Made by a program: the position numbers and the translations under genes
Part shown: piece after piece, positions 54,235 to 63,950 of the stretch
How positions within the stretch are numbered: position 1 is the first letter of the stretch
How the letters are laid out: the number at the start of each line of letters is the position of its first letter
Assembly (NCBI GenBank): GCA_902625725.1
Contig: CACOCY010000006.1
Location: 53,046-117,045, forward strand
Direction: 5' to 3'
DNA: 64,000 bases
Origin: an uncultured SAR116 cluster alpha proteobacterium
Lineage (GTDB): Bacteria > Pseudomonadota > Alphaproteobacteria > Puniceispirillales > Puniceispirillaceae
The notes under the pieces: generated by a model
What the model was told of the DNA's origin: nothing
Database searches by the model: none
Seen by the model: only the letters and a program-made list of their open reading frames with translations

Positions 54235-55524
54235 TTGAGCAAAAAATATAATTTCGACACACTAAGTTTGCATGCAGGTCAGACTCCAGACACTGAATAT
54301 GGTTCAAGAGCGGTGCCAATACATCAAACCACCTCTTATGTGTTTCGTGATACACGTCATGCTGCGGCTTTGTATAACATGGAGGTTGGGGGGCACTTAT
54401 ATTCTCGAATATCAAATCCTACTGTTGCCGTTCTTGAACAGCGTGTAGCTGCGTTGGATGATGGGGTGGCAGCAACAGCAACAAGCTCAGGTATGTCTGC
54501 TTTATTTTCAGCAATCCTCACAGTTTGCTCGGCTGGTGATCACATTGTTGCCTCTTCCCAATTATATGGCGCTAATGTTAATTTATTAAAATATACACTT
54601 CCTCGTTTTGGTATTGATACAAGCTTTGTTGATCCAACAAATCATCGTGAGATTAGGTCAGAAATAAAAGAAAATACGAAATTATTTTTCTCTGAAATCA
54701 TTGGTAATCCGAGTCTTGTAGTTTTAGATGTTGATGCCATTGCATCAATTTGTGAAGAACACTCAATTTTATTTATGGTGGATGGTACCTTTAATACACC
54801 TTACTTGATGGCACCCATCAAAAACGGTGTGAATATAATTATTCACTCTCTTACCAAATGGATGGGCGGACATGGTGTGGCGATAGGCGGTGTAGTGGTT
54901 GATGGTGGAAATTTTGACTGGGGTGCTAAAGATAAGTTTCCAACAATTTCAGAACCACATTATGCCATGGACGGCATTAATTTCTATGAGGAATTTGGCC
55001 CAGCAGCATTTACGGCGAAATTTCGGGCAGAGGCAATGTATAATTTTGGCCCCTCACTTGCTCCTATGAATGCGTTTCATATTTTGCAAGGTTTAGAAAC
55101 ATTGCCTCTAAGGATGCAAAGACACATGGAGAATACCGAAAAATTGCTTCAATATCTAACGCCTCATCCCCAGGTTTCTTGGGTTCGTCATCCCGCGTTA
55201 CCAGACCATCCTCAATATGGACTTGCGGCAAAAATGCTTCCAAAGGGCTCCGGGTCTATAATCACATTTGGTATAAAAGGTGGGCGAGATGCCGGTAAAA
55301 AATTTATTGAAACCGTATCATTGTCGTCTCACCTCGCCAATGTTGGTGATGCAAAAACGCTTGTAATCCATCCAGCAAGTACAACTCATTCCCATATTGA
55401 TGCAGACTCCATGCTATCAGCGGGACTTACAGATGATATGATACGCTTATCTGTTGGATTGGAAGATATTTCTGATATTATTTCTGACTTCGAACAAGGA
55501 CTTAAAGCGGCGAGCAAGCTGTAG
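54235..55524 (+). CDS. O-acetylhomoserine sulfhydrylase/aminocarboxypropyltransferase (MetY-like)
   Basis: 429 residues of the Cys/Met metabolism PLP family. Lys208 in HSLTKWMGGHG forms the Schiff base; SRISNPT, SSGMSAL and the HPASTTH block are typical of MetY. It joins O-acetylhomoserine with sulphide to give homocysteine, or with methanethiol to give methionine directly. Start is TTG 54235 with AAAGGGG upstream. It lies 41 bases after the acyl-CoA dehydrogenase gene; inside a beta-oxidation operon, recapture of methanethiol is an attractive role. Confidence 0.9.
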   Translation: MSKKYNFDTLSLHAGQTPDTEYGSRAVPIHQTTSYVFRDTRHAAALYNMEVGGHLYSRISNPTVAVLEQRVAALDDGVAATATSSGMSALFSAILTVCSAGDHIVASSQLYGANVNLLKYTLPRFGIDTSFVDPTNHREIRSEIKENTKLFFSEIIGNPSLVVLDVDAIASICEEHSILFMVDGTFNTPYLMAPIKNGVNIIIHSLTKWMGGHGVAIGGVVVDGGNFDWGAKDKFPTISEPHYAMDGINFYEEFGPAAFTAKFRAEAMYNFGPSLAPMNAFHILQGLETLPLRMQRHMENTEKLLQYLTPHPQVSWVRHPALPDHPQYGLAAKMLPKGSGSIITFGIKGGRDAGKKFIETVSLSSHLANVGDAKTLVIHPASTTHSHIDADSMLSAGLTDDMIRLSVGLEDISDIISDFEQGLKAASKL

Positions 55525-55549
55525 TTATCTGTTTAAATAGGATAGTTTT

Positions 55550-56338
55550 ATGAAAATAACATTGAACGGTCTTTCAACATATCTTTCAACAGGAGGTAAA
55601 ACACCACTTGATGATGGCAAAGCTTTGATTTTCTTACCAGGAAGCGGTCAAAGTCACCTCACATTCATTTTACAAACGCGTTTTTTTGCATTTGAGGGAT
55701 ATTCAATATATGCACCAGATTTTCCAGGACACGGATTTTCTCAGGGTAAACCACTAGAAACGATCGAAGAAATGGCAGATTGGGTGGCTGAACTTATGAA
55801 CCATTGTAACCTTCAATCTGCTATATTAATTGGTCATTCACAAGGGTGCCTTGTTGCAATGGCGTTTGCGCATAAATATCCAAAATTAGCAAAGAAATTG
55901 ATTCTAATAGCGGGCGCATTACAAATCAAAGTGAACGATTATTTATTAAACACATCTAGTAACGCACTATCTGATGCTGTCTCAATGATGATAGAGTGGG
56001 GTCATGGAAAAAATGGTCATTTTTTTTCACCCACTCAACCTGGTCATTCGTTGATGGGTGTTGGAAGAGAATTAATGTTGTCAAATAAACCGGAGGCATT
56101 GAATGCAGATTTGAATGCTTGCAATCAGTTTGATGCAGGTTTAATCGCCTCAACACTTGATTTGCCTGTTTTATGTATTCTTGCACAAAGTGACAAAATG
56201 ACACCGATCATATTAGGTATTAAAATGGCAAATGCTATAAAAAATGCTAAATATGTGGTGATATCTAAATCAGGCCACATGATTCCACTTGAAAAACCAG
56301 ATGAAGTTAACTCAGAAATTCTGAGTTTCGTTGAATAA
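55550..56338 (+). CDS. Alpha/beta hydrolase
   Basis: 262 residues. The nucleophile elbow GHSQGC, the oxyanion strand FLPGSGQSH, Asp in AQSDKMTP and the catalytic His in KSGHMIPLEKP are in place. A thioesterase or C-S/C-O ester hydrolase role in the operon is plausible, but the substrate is unknown. It lies 25 bases after the MetY-like gene and 26 before the next start. Confidence 0.86.
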   Translation: MKITLNGLSTYLSTGGKTPLDDGKALIFLPGSGQSHLTFILQTRFFAFEGYSIYAPDFPGHGFSQGKPLETIEEMADWVAELMNHCNLQSAILIGHSQGCLVAMAFAHKYPKLAKKLILIAGALQIKVNDYLLNTSSNALSDAVSMMIEWGHGKNGHFFSPTQPGHSLMGVGRELMLSNKPEALNADLNACNQFDAGLIASTLDLPVLCILAQSDKMTPIILGIKMANAIKNAKYVVISKSGHMIPLEKPDEVNSEILSFVE

Positions 56339-56364
56339 CTTATTTATTGAGCAAAGGCAAATTA

Positions 56365-58695
56365 ATGCATACTGCTAAAAAGCACTTTAAAAAAATCGCA
56401 GTAATAGGGGCCGGTACAATGGGCAGTGGCATTGCCGCCCAGATAGCAAATGCAGGATTAGATGTGACGCTAATTGACCTGGCAGCTAAAGATGAGAATG
56501 CTATTCCTCCAGCAGAGTTGGCCATAAAGAGGCTTATTAAATCAGACCCTCCACAGCTTGTTTCGAAACAAGTGTCAAATCAGATAGAAACTGGAACGAT
56601 AGAGGATGATCTTGAAAAATTAAGCGATTTTGATTGGATAATTGAGGCTGTTGTTGAACGTCTTGAAATCAAAAAATCACTTTATGCACGTCTTAATAAA
56701 ATAATAAAATCTAATTGTGTGGTAACTTCAAATACATCCTCGATTCCAATCACGCTATTAATGGAGGATATGAATATTGACTTTCAAGAGCGGTTTGCTA
56801 TCACCCATTATTTTAACCCTGTTCGATATATGCGCTTATTAGAATTGGTTATTGGAAAGCACACTAGAGGAGATGTTGTCGATAAATTAGCTGAGTTTAA
56901 TGATGTAATTCTTGGTAAAGGCGTTATCAGGTGCGAAGATACCCCAGGGTTTCTTGGAAATCGACTTGGTGTTTACGCTATGCAAGTTGGTCTCAATGAG
57001 GCGCTTAAACGGAATATTCCCTTCGATGACGCAGATGCAATTCTTGGTAGACCAATGGGCGTTCCAAAGACAGGTGTTTTTGGTTTATATGATTTAATAG
57101 GTATCGATTTAATGTCAGATGTTGTCGCGTCAATGCGCAAGATTTTGCCAAAAAATGACGATTTTCAGAAAGTAGGCACTGATCCTGAACTCATTACTTC
57201 GCTTATTAAGTCTGGTTACACAGGACAAAAGGGGCTCGGCGGCTTTTATAAAGAAAACGAAAAGGGTAAAAAGGTTAGAGAATTATCAAAAAAAGATAGC
57301 CAAGTTGTCAAGTGGCGTGACATCCATCAAATACCTGAACTAGCTGAAAAAGCAGCAAAAGCGCAAAGCGAGCAAAAAGAGGCGCTATTAGTGCTAGTCC
57401 AAGATAATAGTAAATATGGTGAATTTGCCTGTTCCGTATTAGCGCATATCTTTTGTTATGCAGGCCAGCTATTAGGAGTTATCACTAACAATCCCCAAGA
57501 TATCGATGATGCAATGAAATTGGGATTTAACTGGCAGCGCGGTCCTTTTGAGATGATTGATGCAATTGGACCAAAATATTTGTATAAATTAATCAGTGAC
57601 ACTGGTCTTTCTATACCCGCAACCCTAAAGGTTGATAAGTCATTTTATACGCTGGATGAGAAAAGTGTATTAGTACGTGATACTGTTAAAGGCTATGTTC
57701 CAGTAAGTCTGCCGAAGGGCTCGTTTAGGTTACAAATTCTAAGACGCACACTTCCAGTGCTTATTCAAAATAATGATGCTACCTGTTACGCTATTGAAGA
57801 TAATATGCGTCTCGTTGAATTTCATTCTAAAGCTAATGCATTGCGTCCTGGTACAGTTGATATATTGGATTATGTCAGCAAAAATCCGGGAAATGGTGTT
57901 ATTATTCATAATGATGCGCAACATTTCTCTGCTGGGGTAGACTTGAATTATTTTAGAAAACTGATTGAAAATAAAAATTGGGTAGAGATAGATCAGTTCC
58001 TCAGCAAATTTCAAGAAGTCGTATCGAAACTTAAATATCTTCATGTGCCAGTTGTCGGAGTGCCATCTGGTCTTGCTATTGGAGGAGGATTCGAGGTTTT
58101 GGCACATTGTGACGCACTTGTTGCACATACGAATTCGACCTTTGGGCTAGTGGAGGCTGGAGTTGGACTGTTGCCAGCAGGTGGGGGTGTCAAGCAAAGT
58201 TATTTGCGTTGGTTTGAGAAAACCAATGATTGGGATGAAGCTGCTTGGCAGTGCTGGATGCAAATAGGCTACGGAAGAATAGGTACCTCTCCAGATATTT
58301 CGTCTAGATACCATTACTTTTTGCCGGATAGAGATTTGCAAGTGATGAATAAAGATAGATTATATGAACAAGCATGTTCGCTAAATACCAGCTTACAGAA
58401 AACATATACGCCACCAAAAAAACCAATTTTTAAATTAGCAAACCCACAAATAAGAAAAAAAATGTATAATTTTATGAAGAAAGGTGTAAAAGAGGGCTTG
58501 TTTACACCTCATAATTTGACAACAGCGATGGCCATTGCCGATGTTGTCGTCGCCAAAGAAGGTGAGATTCAGTCTGCTTCAGAACAAGACATTTTTGACC
58601 GAGAGCGTTATAATTTTATCAATCTAGCAAAGACGCCACAGACGTTAGGCCGAATTTCATCATTGCTTGACTCCGGGATAGCTGAACAAAATTAA
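56365..58695 (+). CDS. FadN-like 3-hydroxyacyl-CoA dehydrogenase/enoyl-CoA hydratase fusion
   Basis: 776 residues. Domains in order: NAD-binding 3-hydroxyacyl-CoA dehydrogenase (GAGTMGSGIAAQ near the N-terminus, catalytic His in FAITHYFNP), a second dehydrogenase C-terminal domain (to about 470), then a crotonase domain whose oxyanion and acid residues are kept (FSAGVDL, GGGFEV, VEAGVGLLPAGGG). It hydrates enoyl-CoA and oxidises the hydroxyacyl-CoA of one beta-oxidation turn. ATG 56365 is chosen, with AAAGGC upstream; TTG 56347 is unlikely. In this operon the crotonase domain could equally act on methylthioacryloyl-CoA, as DmdD does. No thiolase is adjacent. Confidence 0.9.
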   Translation: MHTAKKHFKKIAVIGAGTMGSGIAAQIANAGLDVTLIDLAAKDENAIPPAELAIKRLIKSDPPQLVSKQVSNQIETGTIEDDLEKLSDFDWIIEAVVERLEIKKSLYARLNKIIKSNCVVTSNTSSIPITLLMEDMNIDFQERFAITHYFNPVRYMRLLELVIGKHTRGDVVDKLAEFNDVILGKGVIRCEDTPGFLGNRLGVYAMQVGLNEALKRNIPFDDADAILGRPMGVPKTGVFGLYDLIGIDLMSDVVASMRKILPKNDDFQKVGTDPELITSLIKSGYTGQKGLGGFYKENEKGKKVRELSKKDSQVVKWRDIHQIPELAEKAAKAQSEQKEALLVLVQDNSKYGEFACSVLAHIFCYAGQLLGVITNNPQDIDDAMKLGFNWQRGPFEMIDAIGPKYLYKLISDTGLSIPATLKVDKSFYTLDEKSVLVRDTVKGYVPVSLPKGSFRLQILRRTLPVLIQNNDATCYAIEDNMRLVEFHSKANALRPGTVDILDYVSKNPGNGVIIHNDAQHFSAGVDLNYFRKLIENKNWVEIDQFLSKFQEVVSKLKYLHVPVVGVPSGLAIGGGFEVLAHCDALVAHTNSTFGLVEAGVGLLPAGGGVKQSYLRWFEKTNDWDEAAWQCWMQIGYGRIGTSPDISSRYHYFLPDRDLQVMNKDRLYEQACSLNTSLQKTYTPPKKPIFKLANPQIRKKMYNFMKKGVKEGLFTPHNLTTAMAIADVVVAKEGEIQSASEQDIFDRERYNFINLAKTPQTLGRISSLLDSGIAEQN

Positions 58696-58706
58696 CTGTT
58701 AAATAT

Positions 58707-60356
58707 TTATTCTGAAGACTGTAAAGATTGACGAAGTATGTATTTTTGAATCTTTCCCGTTGATGTTTTCGGAATTTCTTGAAATATTACTGATTTTGGC
58801 GTTTTAAAGCCTGCCAAATGTTGACGACAGAACGAAATAATTTCTTCTTCTGTAGCTGAAGTATTTGGTTTCATTTCAACAAAAGCACAAGGTGTTTCAC
58901 CCCATTTTTTATCCGTTTTTGCGACTACTGCAGCAAAGGCTATATTTTTATGTCGATAAAGTACATTCTCAACTTCAACTGAGGAGATATTTTCTCCTCC
59001 TGAAATTATAATATCTTTTAATCTATCTTTTATTTCTATATAACCGGATTGATGACGAACAGCTAAATCACCTGACCGAAAAAACCCATCAGATAAGCTT
59101 TGCTCTGTTGCAGTTTCGTTTTTATGGTAGCCTTTCATAATTGTATTAGAGCGAATAATAATTTCACCAATTGTTTGCCCATCAGCCGGAACAGGTGTAT
59201 CAGTTTCACGGTCTAAAACGTCAACTGTTTCTGTGTGGGTAAACTGCACTCCCTGCTGTGCCTTAATGGCTGCCTGTTCTTCAAAATCAAGTTTATTCCA
59301 ATTATTTTGCCATACGCATTGCACAACATGTCCATAGGTTTCTGTTAAGCCATACACTTGCATCACTGTGAAACCAATCGCTTCTATTTTTTGAAGAATT
59401 GCAGCTGGTGGTGGAGCACCTGCAGTCATCGCCTGTACAGGCCAGCTTGGTTTAAACTGGATTTCCTTCTGGGCATTAACAAGCATTCCTAAAATAATAG
59501 GAGCACCCCCAAAATGTGTTACTTTATGTTTTTTGATAAGTTCAAAAATTGCTTTTGCTGTAAGCTGGCGTGCACAAATTACTTTTCCTGCAATTAAGCT
59601 CATCATCCAAGCATGCCCCCAACCATTACAATGAAACATCGGAACCGTATAAAGGTATGTTGGATGCATCTGCATTTGCCACGCAGGAACTGTACCCATT
59701 GCCATTAGGTAGGCTCCACGATGATGATAGACAACTCCTTTCGGTAGTCCACCCGTCCCAGATGTATAATTTAGACAAATTGCATCCCATTCATCATCTG
59801 GAAGCTGCCAGTTAAAATCTGCGTCCCCTTTTTCTATTAGTTGCTCATAGTCGTATTTCCCAACTGGTGTAGCTTCAGCGCTACCAATATCTTGGCTGTC
59901 AATAATATTGATGATTTCAAAATCAGTGTAATCAGAATGTGATAATGCCTTTGATATAACATCAGAGAAACTATTATCTGCGATTAATATTCTAGGCTCT
60001 GCATGCTCAAAAATATAGGCTATTGTCTCAGCGTCGAGTCTAATATTTACGGTATTCAGAACGCCACCTGCCATCGCAATAGCAAATTGGCATTCAAACA
60101 TCTCAGGCGTATTTGCCGCTATAACGGTAACAACTTCTCCTTTTTGTAATCCATGCTGTTTTAATGAGGATGCAAGTCTCACACATCTCTCATAAGTTTC
60201 GTGCCAAGTATATTTTCGATTTCCATAAATTACAGAAACCTTATCCGGATAAAGATTGGAGGTGCGTTTTAAAAACGATAAAGGGCTCAAGGGTACATGA
60301 TTGGCTTTTCTCTTCACCATAAAAGCCTGATTTATTTCGTCGATATTTCTTGCCAT
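58707..60356 (-). CDS. Acyl-CoA ligase (AMP-dependent, short/medium-chain)
   Basis: 549 residues of the ANL family. The phosphate loop is TSGTGGLPKG (198-207), with Gly for the usual second Thr, followed by VVYHHRGAY and PMFHCNGWGHAWM; the C-terminal Lys535 is in PKTSTGK. It activates a carboxylic acid to its CoA thioester and would feed the convergent acyl-CoA dehydrogenase/hydratase operon 11 bases away. It is not the DmdB sequence I recall from Ruegeria, but the function could overlap. Confidence 0.88.
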   Translation of the reverse strand: MARNIDEINQAFMVKRKANHVPLSPLSFLKRTSNLYPDKVSVIYGNRKYTWHETYERCVRLASSLKQHGLQKGEVVTVIAANTPEMFECQFAIAMAGGVLNTVNIRLDAETIAYIFEHAEPRILIADNSFSDVISKALSHSDYTDFEIINIIDSQDIGSAEATPVGKYDYEQLIEKGDADFNWQLPDDEWDAICLNYTSGTGGLPKGVVYHHRGAYLMAMGTVPAWQMQMHPTYLYTVPMFHCNGWGHAWMMSLIAGKVICARQLTAKAIFELIKKHKVTHFGGAPIILGMLVNAQKEIQFKPSWPVQAMTAGAPPPAAILQKIEAIGFTVMQVYGLTETYGHVVQCVWQNNWNKLDFEEQAAIKAQQGVQFTHTETVDVLDRETDTPVPADGQTIGEIIIRSNTIMKGYHKNETATEQSLSDGFFRSGDLAVRHQSGYIEIKDRLKDIIISGGENISSVEVENVLYRHKNIAFAAVVAKTDKKWGETPCAFVEMKPNTSATEEEIISFCRQHLAGFKTPKSVIFQEIPKTSTGKIQKYILRQSLQSSE

Positions 60357-60510
60357 TTATTCTCCTAAAATCCTCTGAAACAATATTTACAGATCATGAG
60401 GTAAAATAAGTTTGTATTCAACTTCTTATTTAAATTTTCGTTTTTGTTATTAATTATATTTCGATATTTACATGTTAATATTAGAAATTACGCAATGAAT
60501 ACATATTGAA

Positions 60511-61491
60511 CTAAAAAATTAATGAGACGCCAAGTAAAGAAAAAGCCAACATTGCTAGTGAAGTGAATATTATGACGAGCACATAAGAAAAATTCACTCT
60601 AGCTAATTCGGTGATGTTAGTTTTGATACCAAGTGCAGATATTGCTAAAACTAAAAAAATTGATGACGACTTTTGCAAAGCGAATGATATTGTAGCTGAA
60701 AGTGGAACCATGTTTGTTAGAAAAGCCGCAGCTATAAAAAAAATTAAGAACCATGGTAGTTTCGAATTTCCTGTCTGGCTTTTGTTAAACATATAGGACG
60801 TTAATATCACAATGAATGGTAGGGTTGCTACTCTGATCATCTTAACAAATGTTGCAATTATTCCAGCCTCTTCACCTATTGAATAACCGGCACCAACCAC
60901 CTGTGCTACATCATGAATAGTTGAGCCCATCAAATAACCGCTAACAATGTCCGACATTTCTAACAATTTTGATAATAAAGGATAAATGACCATTGCAATT
61001 GTAGAGAGTATCGTGACACCAAGGATTACAAACAATACATCTTTTTCTTCAATTTTCTTTTTTGGAATGACGGCCGAAACTGCCAATGCTGCTGAAGCCC
61101 CACAAATCGCCACAGAGCCGGCTATTAAACAGCCGATTGCTAATTTGTTTTTAAATAGATAACTAATTAAGATGCCGGTGAAAAATGTAGCAAAAACTAA
61201 AATGATAGTAAAACCAATCGAGACGTAGCCCAAATCAGTTACATTTTCAAATGAAAGACGAAATCCAAGCAGGGCAACACCAAAGCGCAGCATTTGTGAA
61301 GCTGAAAAATCAACCCCTTTTTCAAAAACTTTTTTTCCTCCAATAAAGTTGAAAATCATTCCAATTAAGAGAGATACCATCATTACAGGTAAATCAAAAC
61401 TTGATGAAATGATGAATGCAAAACACGTAACTGTCGATACTAATATAATTCCAGGTATGGTATGATTTAGTATATTTGGTTTTAAATTCAT
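60511..61491 (-). CDS. YeiH/UPF0324 putative sulphate exporter family protein
   Basis: 326 residues with about nine to ten hydrophobic helices. The SVAICGASAALAVSAV, GSTIHDVAQVVGAGYSIG and LVLAISALGIKTN blocks are the YeiH family signature. Exporters of sulphate or organosulphonates by annotation; experimental support is thin. Sulphur context (TSUP protein at 29.8 kb, MetY-like gene) is suggestive only. Stands alone on the minus strand. Confidence 0.88.
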   Translation of the reverse strand: MNLKPNILNHTIPGIILVSTVTCFAFIISSSFDLPVMMVSLLIGMIFNFIGGKKVFEKGVDFSASQMLRFGVALLGFRLSFENVTDLGYVSIGFTIILVFATFFTGILISYLFKNKLAIGCLIAGSVAICGASAALAVSAVIPKKKIEEKDVLFVILGVTILSTIAMVIYPLLSKLLEMSDIVSGYLMGSTIHDVAQVVGAGYSIGEEAGIIATFVKMIRVATLPFIVILTSYMFNKSQTGNSKLPWFLIFFIAAAFLTNMVPLSATISFALQKSSSIFLVLAISALGIKTNITELARVNFSYVLVIIFTSLAMLAFSLLGVSLIF

Positions 61492-61617
61492 TTAGTTTGC
61501 TCAAGATAACATTGATATGAAACTTTTTGGCTGTTTGCTCTCAATAAAGTCAGGCTTTTTAGAACGATTTTATACGACTTATTTCCTCAATAATTGAGTT
61601 CTTATATTTAAAAAGAT

Positions 61618-62442
61618 TTATTCTATCTTGAATGTTGCAGATGCCCAAAGTGACTCCCAAATTGCGCCTTCAGTATTGGAACTAGATTCAATTTTCTGAA
61701 TTACAACAGAATCAATAAGATAGCTCATGTTAGAATTCGGCATTATTTGAAAAATACCATTATCGTCAGTTTTGCTAATTGATTTTTGTACTTCACCTTT
61801 ATTATTTTTTGCGAAGACGGTAACCAACGAATTTGGATATGAATTGCCTTCATAATATAACATAAATGAAAGGCCCTTGACCTTGTTAGTAAGTAAATCC
61901 TTGTTCTGTAGTACCCACTCCAACCTCATGCCAGAAAATTTGTCAGAGCCTTTGCTGTTTAAAACAGATACATAGCTCTTGGAATAACGTGTATATCTCT
62001 CCGCAAAGCCTTCTTTAGGAAGATTGTTAAACACATGCTGCTTTGGTATTTCTGCAAATCCTTTTTCTTCGGTAAAGTTAATAAATTTTTCAAAATTATT
62101 ATAGGTAAGAAAAGATGGAGTTGATTGGTAAATTATTACATTTAATCCATCATGCTGCGGGATGAGGTTCAATGCTGGACGGTCACCAATTCTGCCATTC
62201 ACTCTCTGTTTATCATCTCGAGATAGGACTTCGAACCTTACAAAATGATCTTCTAAATATGGATTTTCGTATCCAGAAAAATCTTGCCCAACAAACAAAG
62301 AAGCACTTAAAATATCACCTTTTGAAAGCTTATATTTTTTTGGCTCTATCCAAAATTCATGTGCAATTGCGGAACCATTGGAAAACCAGAAAATAGCAAT
62401 AATATTTGCAAATAACAATATCATTTTATATACAAAAGACAT
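61618..62442 (-). CDS. DUF4198-like periplasmic protein
   Basis: 274 residues with a Sec signal peptide (hydrophobic core LLFANIIAIFWFSNG) followed by AHEFWIEP, the hallmark of DUF4198 proteins near nickel/cobalt uptake genes. A beta-rich domain ends in a lipocalin-like or Ig-like pattern (DDNGIFQIMPN). Role unknown. It is divergent, with 32 bases between starts, from a HupE/UreJ-like gene, so the pair is probably one system, perhaps metal transport or its sensing. Confidence 0.72.
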   Translation of the reverse strand: MSFVYKMILLFANIIAIFWFSNGSAIAHEFWIEPKKYKLSKGDILSASLFVGQDFSGYENPYLEDHFVRFEVLSRDDKQRVNGRIGDRPALNLIPQHDGLNVIIYQSTPSFLTYNNFEKFINFTEEKGFAEIPKQHVFNNLPKEGFAERYTRYSKSYVSVLNSKGSDKFSGMRLEWVLQNKDLLTNKVKGLSFMLYYEGNSYPNSLVTVFAKNNKGEVQKSISKTDDNGIFQIMPNSNMSYLIDSVVIQKIESSSNTEGAIWESLWASATFKIE

Positions 62443-62474
62443 ATATGCTCCTCTTAGTTAATCAGTAATGTTTA

Positions 62475-63671
62475 ATGTCAAATTCAAAAGCCAATAAACC
62501 TAAAATTCTTTTATTCGAGCTGTTTCTCGTAATTTTTATGGCGTTTAATATAACCTTATTAACAAGTATAAGCCAGCGTTCTTTTGGTCATGAAATATCC
62601 CCAGCGATTGCTGAAATACTTGTAAAAGAGGACGTAGTTGAAATTGATATTTATTATTCTGTTGAGATATTTTTAGCGAATATTGATGCTTCGTCTGTTA
62701 AAAATACAAACGAAACCTCCAAATCAGACATTTATGACGCATATCGCTTGCTTGATAGTGAGGATATAGCAAAACAATTTCAGAGTATGTCCTCGTCTTT
62801 TATTAAGTTGATAACTATAAAATCTCAGCAAAAAAGCATTGAGCCAGAATTTGTTAGTATTGAAATATCTGAAAGTAGTAATATCACATATCCAAGAGAA
62901 AGTAAGATTAAGTTAATTGCGCCAATTGGTGAAGATGATAAACATATTTTATTTGGGTGGAATAAAAGACTAGGCCCTATGATAATAAGGCAAGTTTCAG
63001 ATAGCCTAGAGTCCTCACGGGTTGGAACAGAGCCCGAATTATATTCTGCTTATTTGTCCTCAGGAGAGCTTAGTTCTCCGATTATTATTGAGGGAATAAC
63101 CTCTGTTTCGTCTTTAAAAATTATTAGAGATTATTTGATAATTGGTTTTGAGCACATTATTCCAAAAGGACTTGACCATATTTTGTTTGTTCTTGGTTTA
63201 TTTCTATTCGCCTCAAGATTTTCACAGTTGGTTGTGCAAGTCTCTCTTTTTACAGTAGCTCATACAATAACGCTTGCTTTAGCCAGCATTGGCTTAGTTA
63301 ACATACCTTCAAATATAGTAGAACCACTAATTGCTCTGTCCATAAGTTATGTAGCTCTTGAGACTTTGTGGCATACCCGAATGGGATGGTCTAGATTGAT
63401 AATTATTTTTGCATTTGGTTTATTGCATGGTCTAGGGTTCGCTTCTGTTTTGATGGAGATTGGTCTTAATCAACGACATTTTATTATTGGCCTTGTTGCG
63501 TTTAATATAGGTGTTGAAATAGGACAACTAGTAGTAATTTGCGCCGCATATCTGTTTATTGGAATATTGTTTTTCAAGACACGTTTTTATCGCTCTTTTG
63601 TGCAGATTCCACTCTCTCTCGTAATAGGTGCGATAGGAGGATGGTGGTTTATTGAACGAATATTTTTTTAA
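62475..63671 (+). CDS. HupE/UreJ-like membrane protein with a large periplasmic domain
   Basis: 398 residues: a membrane anchor or signal (about 12-35), a soluble part to about 215, then six or so hydrophobic helices with the HupE motif HIIPKGLDHILFVLGLFLF and the HTITLALAS segment, rich in His. Family members are nickel or cobalt permeases linked to hydrogenase and urease; neither enzyme is in the window. It shares a 32-base divergent gap with the DUF4198 gene, so the two are probably co-controlled. Followed by a hairpin and the DUF1127 gene. Confidence 0.82.
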   Translation: MSNSKANKPKILLFELFLVIFMAFNITLLTSISQRSFGHEISPAIAEILVKEDVVEIDIYYSVEIFLANIDASSVKNTNETSKSDIYDAYRLLDSEDIAKQFQSMSSSFIKLITIKSQQKSIEPEFVSIEISESSNITYPRESKIKLIAPIGEDDKHILFGWNKRLGPMIIRQVSDSLESSRVGTEPELYSAYLSSGELSSPIIIEGITSVSSLKIIRDYLIIGFEHIIPKGLDHILFVLGLFLFASRFSQLVVQVSLFTVAHTITLALASIGLVNIPSNIVEPLIALSISYVALETLWHTRMGWSRLIIIFAFGLLHGLGFASVLMEIGLNQRHFIIGLVAFNIGVEIGQLVVICAAYLFIGILFFKTRFYRSFVQIPLSLVIGAIGGWWFIERIFF

Positions 63672-63689
63672 ATTTTCGGGAAATAAATA

Positions 63690-63720
63690 TTAAAAAAAAG
63701 GGGTGATATATTCACCCCTT
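63690..63720 (-). terminator. Terminator of the DUF1127 gene
   Basis: AAGGGGTGA and TCACCCCTT pair over 9 bp (63698-63720) with a TATAT loop; on the minus strand the stem is followed by a run of 8 T. It ends the DUF1127 transcript 26 bases past its stop and may block readthrough from the convergent HupE-like gene. Confidence 0.88.
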
Positions 63721-63746
63721 AAAAACGCGTAAGTATAGGGAGGAAA

Positions 63747-63950
63747 CTATGCGGCGTTTTCATTTTTAGAATTGTTATTTACAGCCATTTTTTCTGCTAC
63801 GAATTCTGGGATTTGACCTCTAATAATACCAAGGTCAGCTAGAGTATTATCATCGAGTCTATATAAAGCTCGACAAGAATTGGAATATTCAAGCCATGAC
63901 ACAAATTTTGATACAATATAATTATTTTTAAAGTTCGGTAAAACGGACAT
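63747..63950 (-). CDS. DUF1127-domain small protein
   Basis: 67 residues with the DUF1127 core RALYRLDDNTLADLGIIRGQI at 27-47, a basic Arg-rich small domain widespread in alphaproteobacteria. Characterised members in Agrobacterium affect phosphate and stress-related RNA turnover; the role here is unknown. GGAGCAG precedes the ATG by 3-5 bases. Monocistronic, with its own terminator. Confidence 0.92.
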   Translation of the reverse strand: MSVLPNFKNNYIVSKFVSWLEYSNSCRALYRLDDNTLADLGIIRGQIPEFVAEKMAVNNNSKNENAA

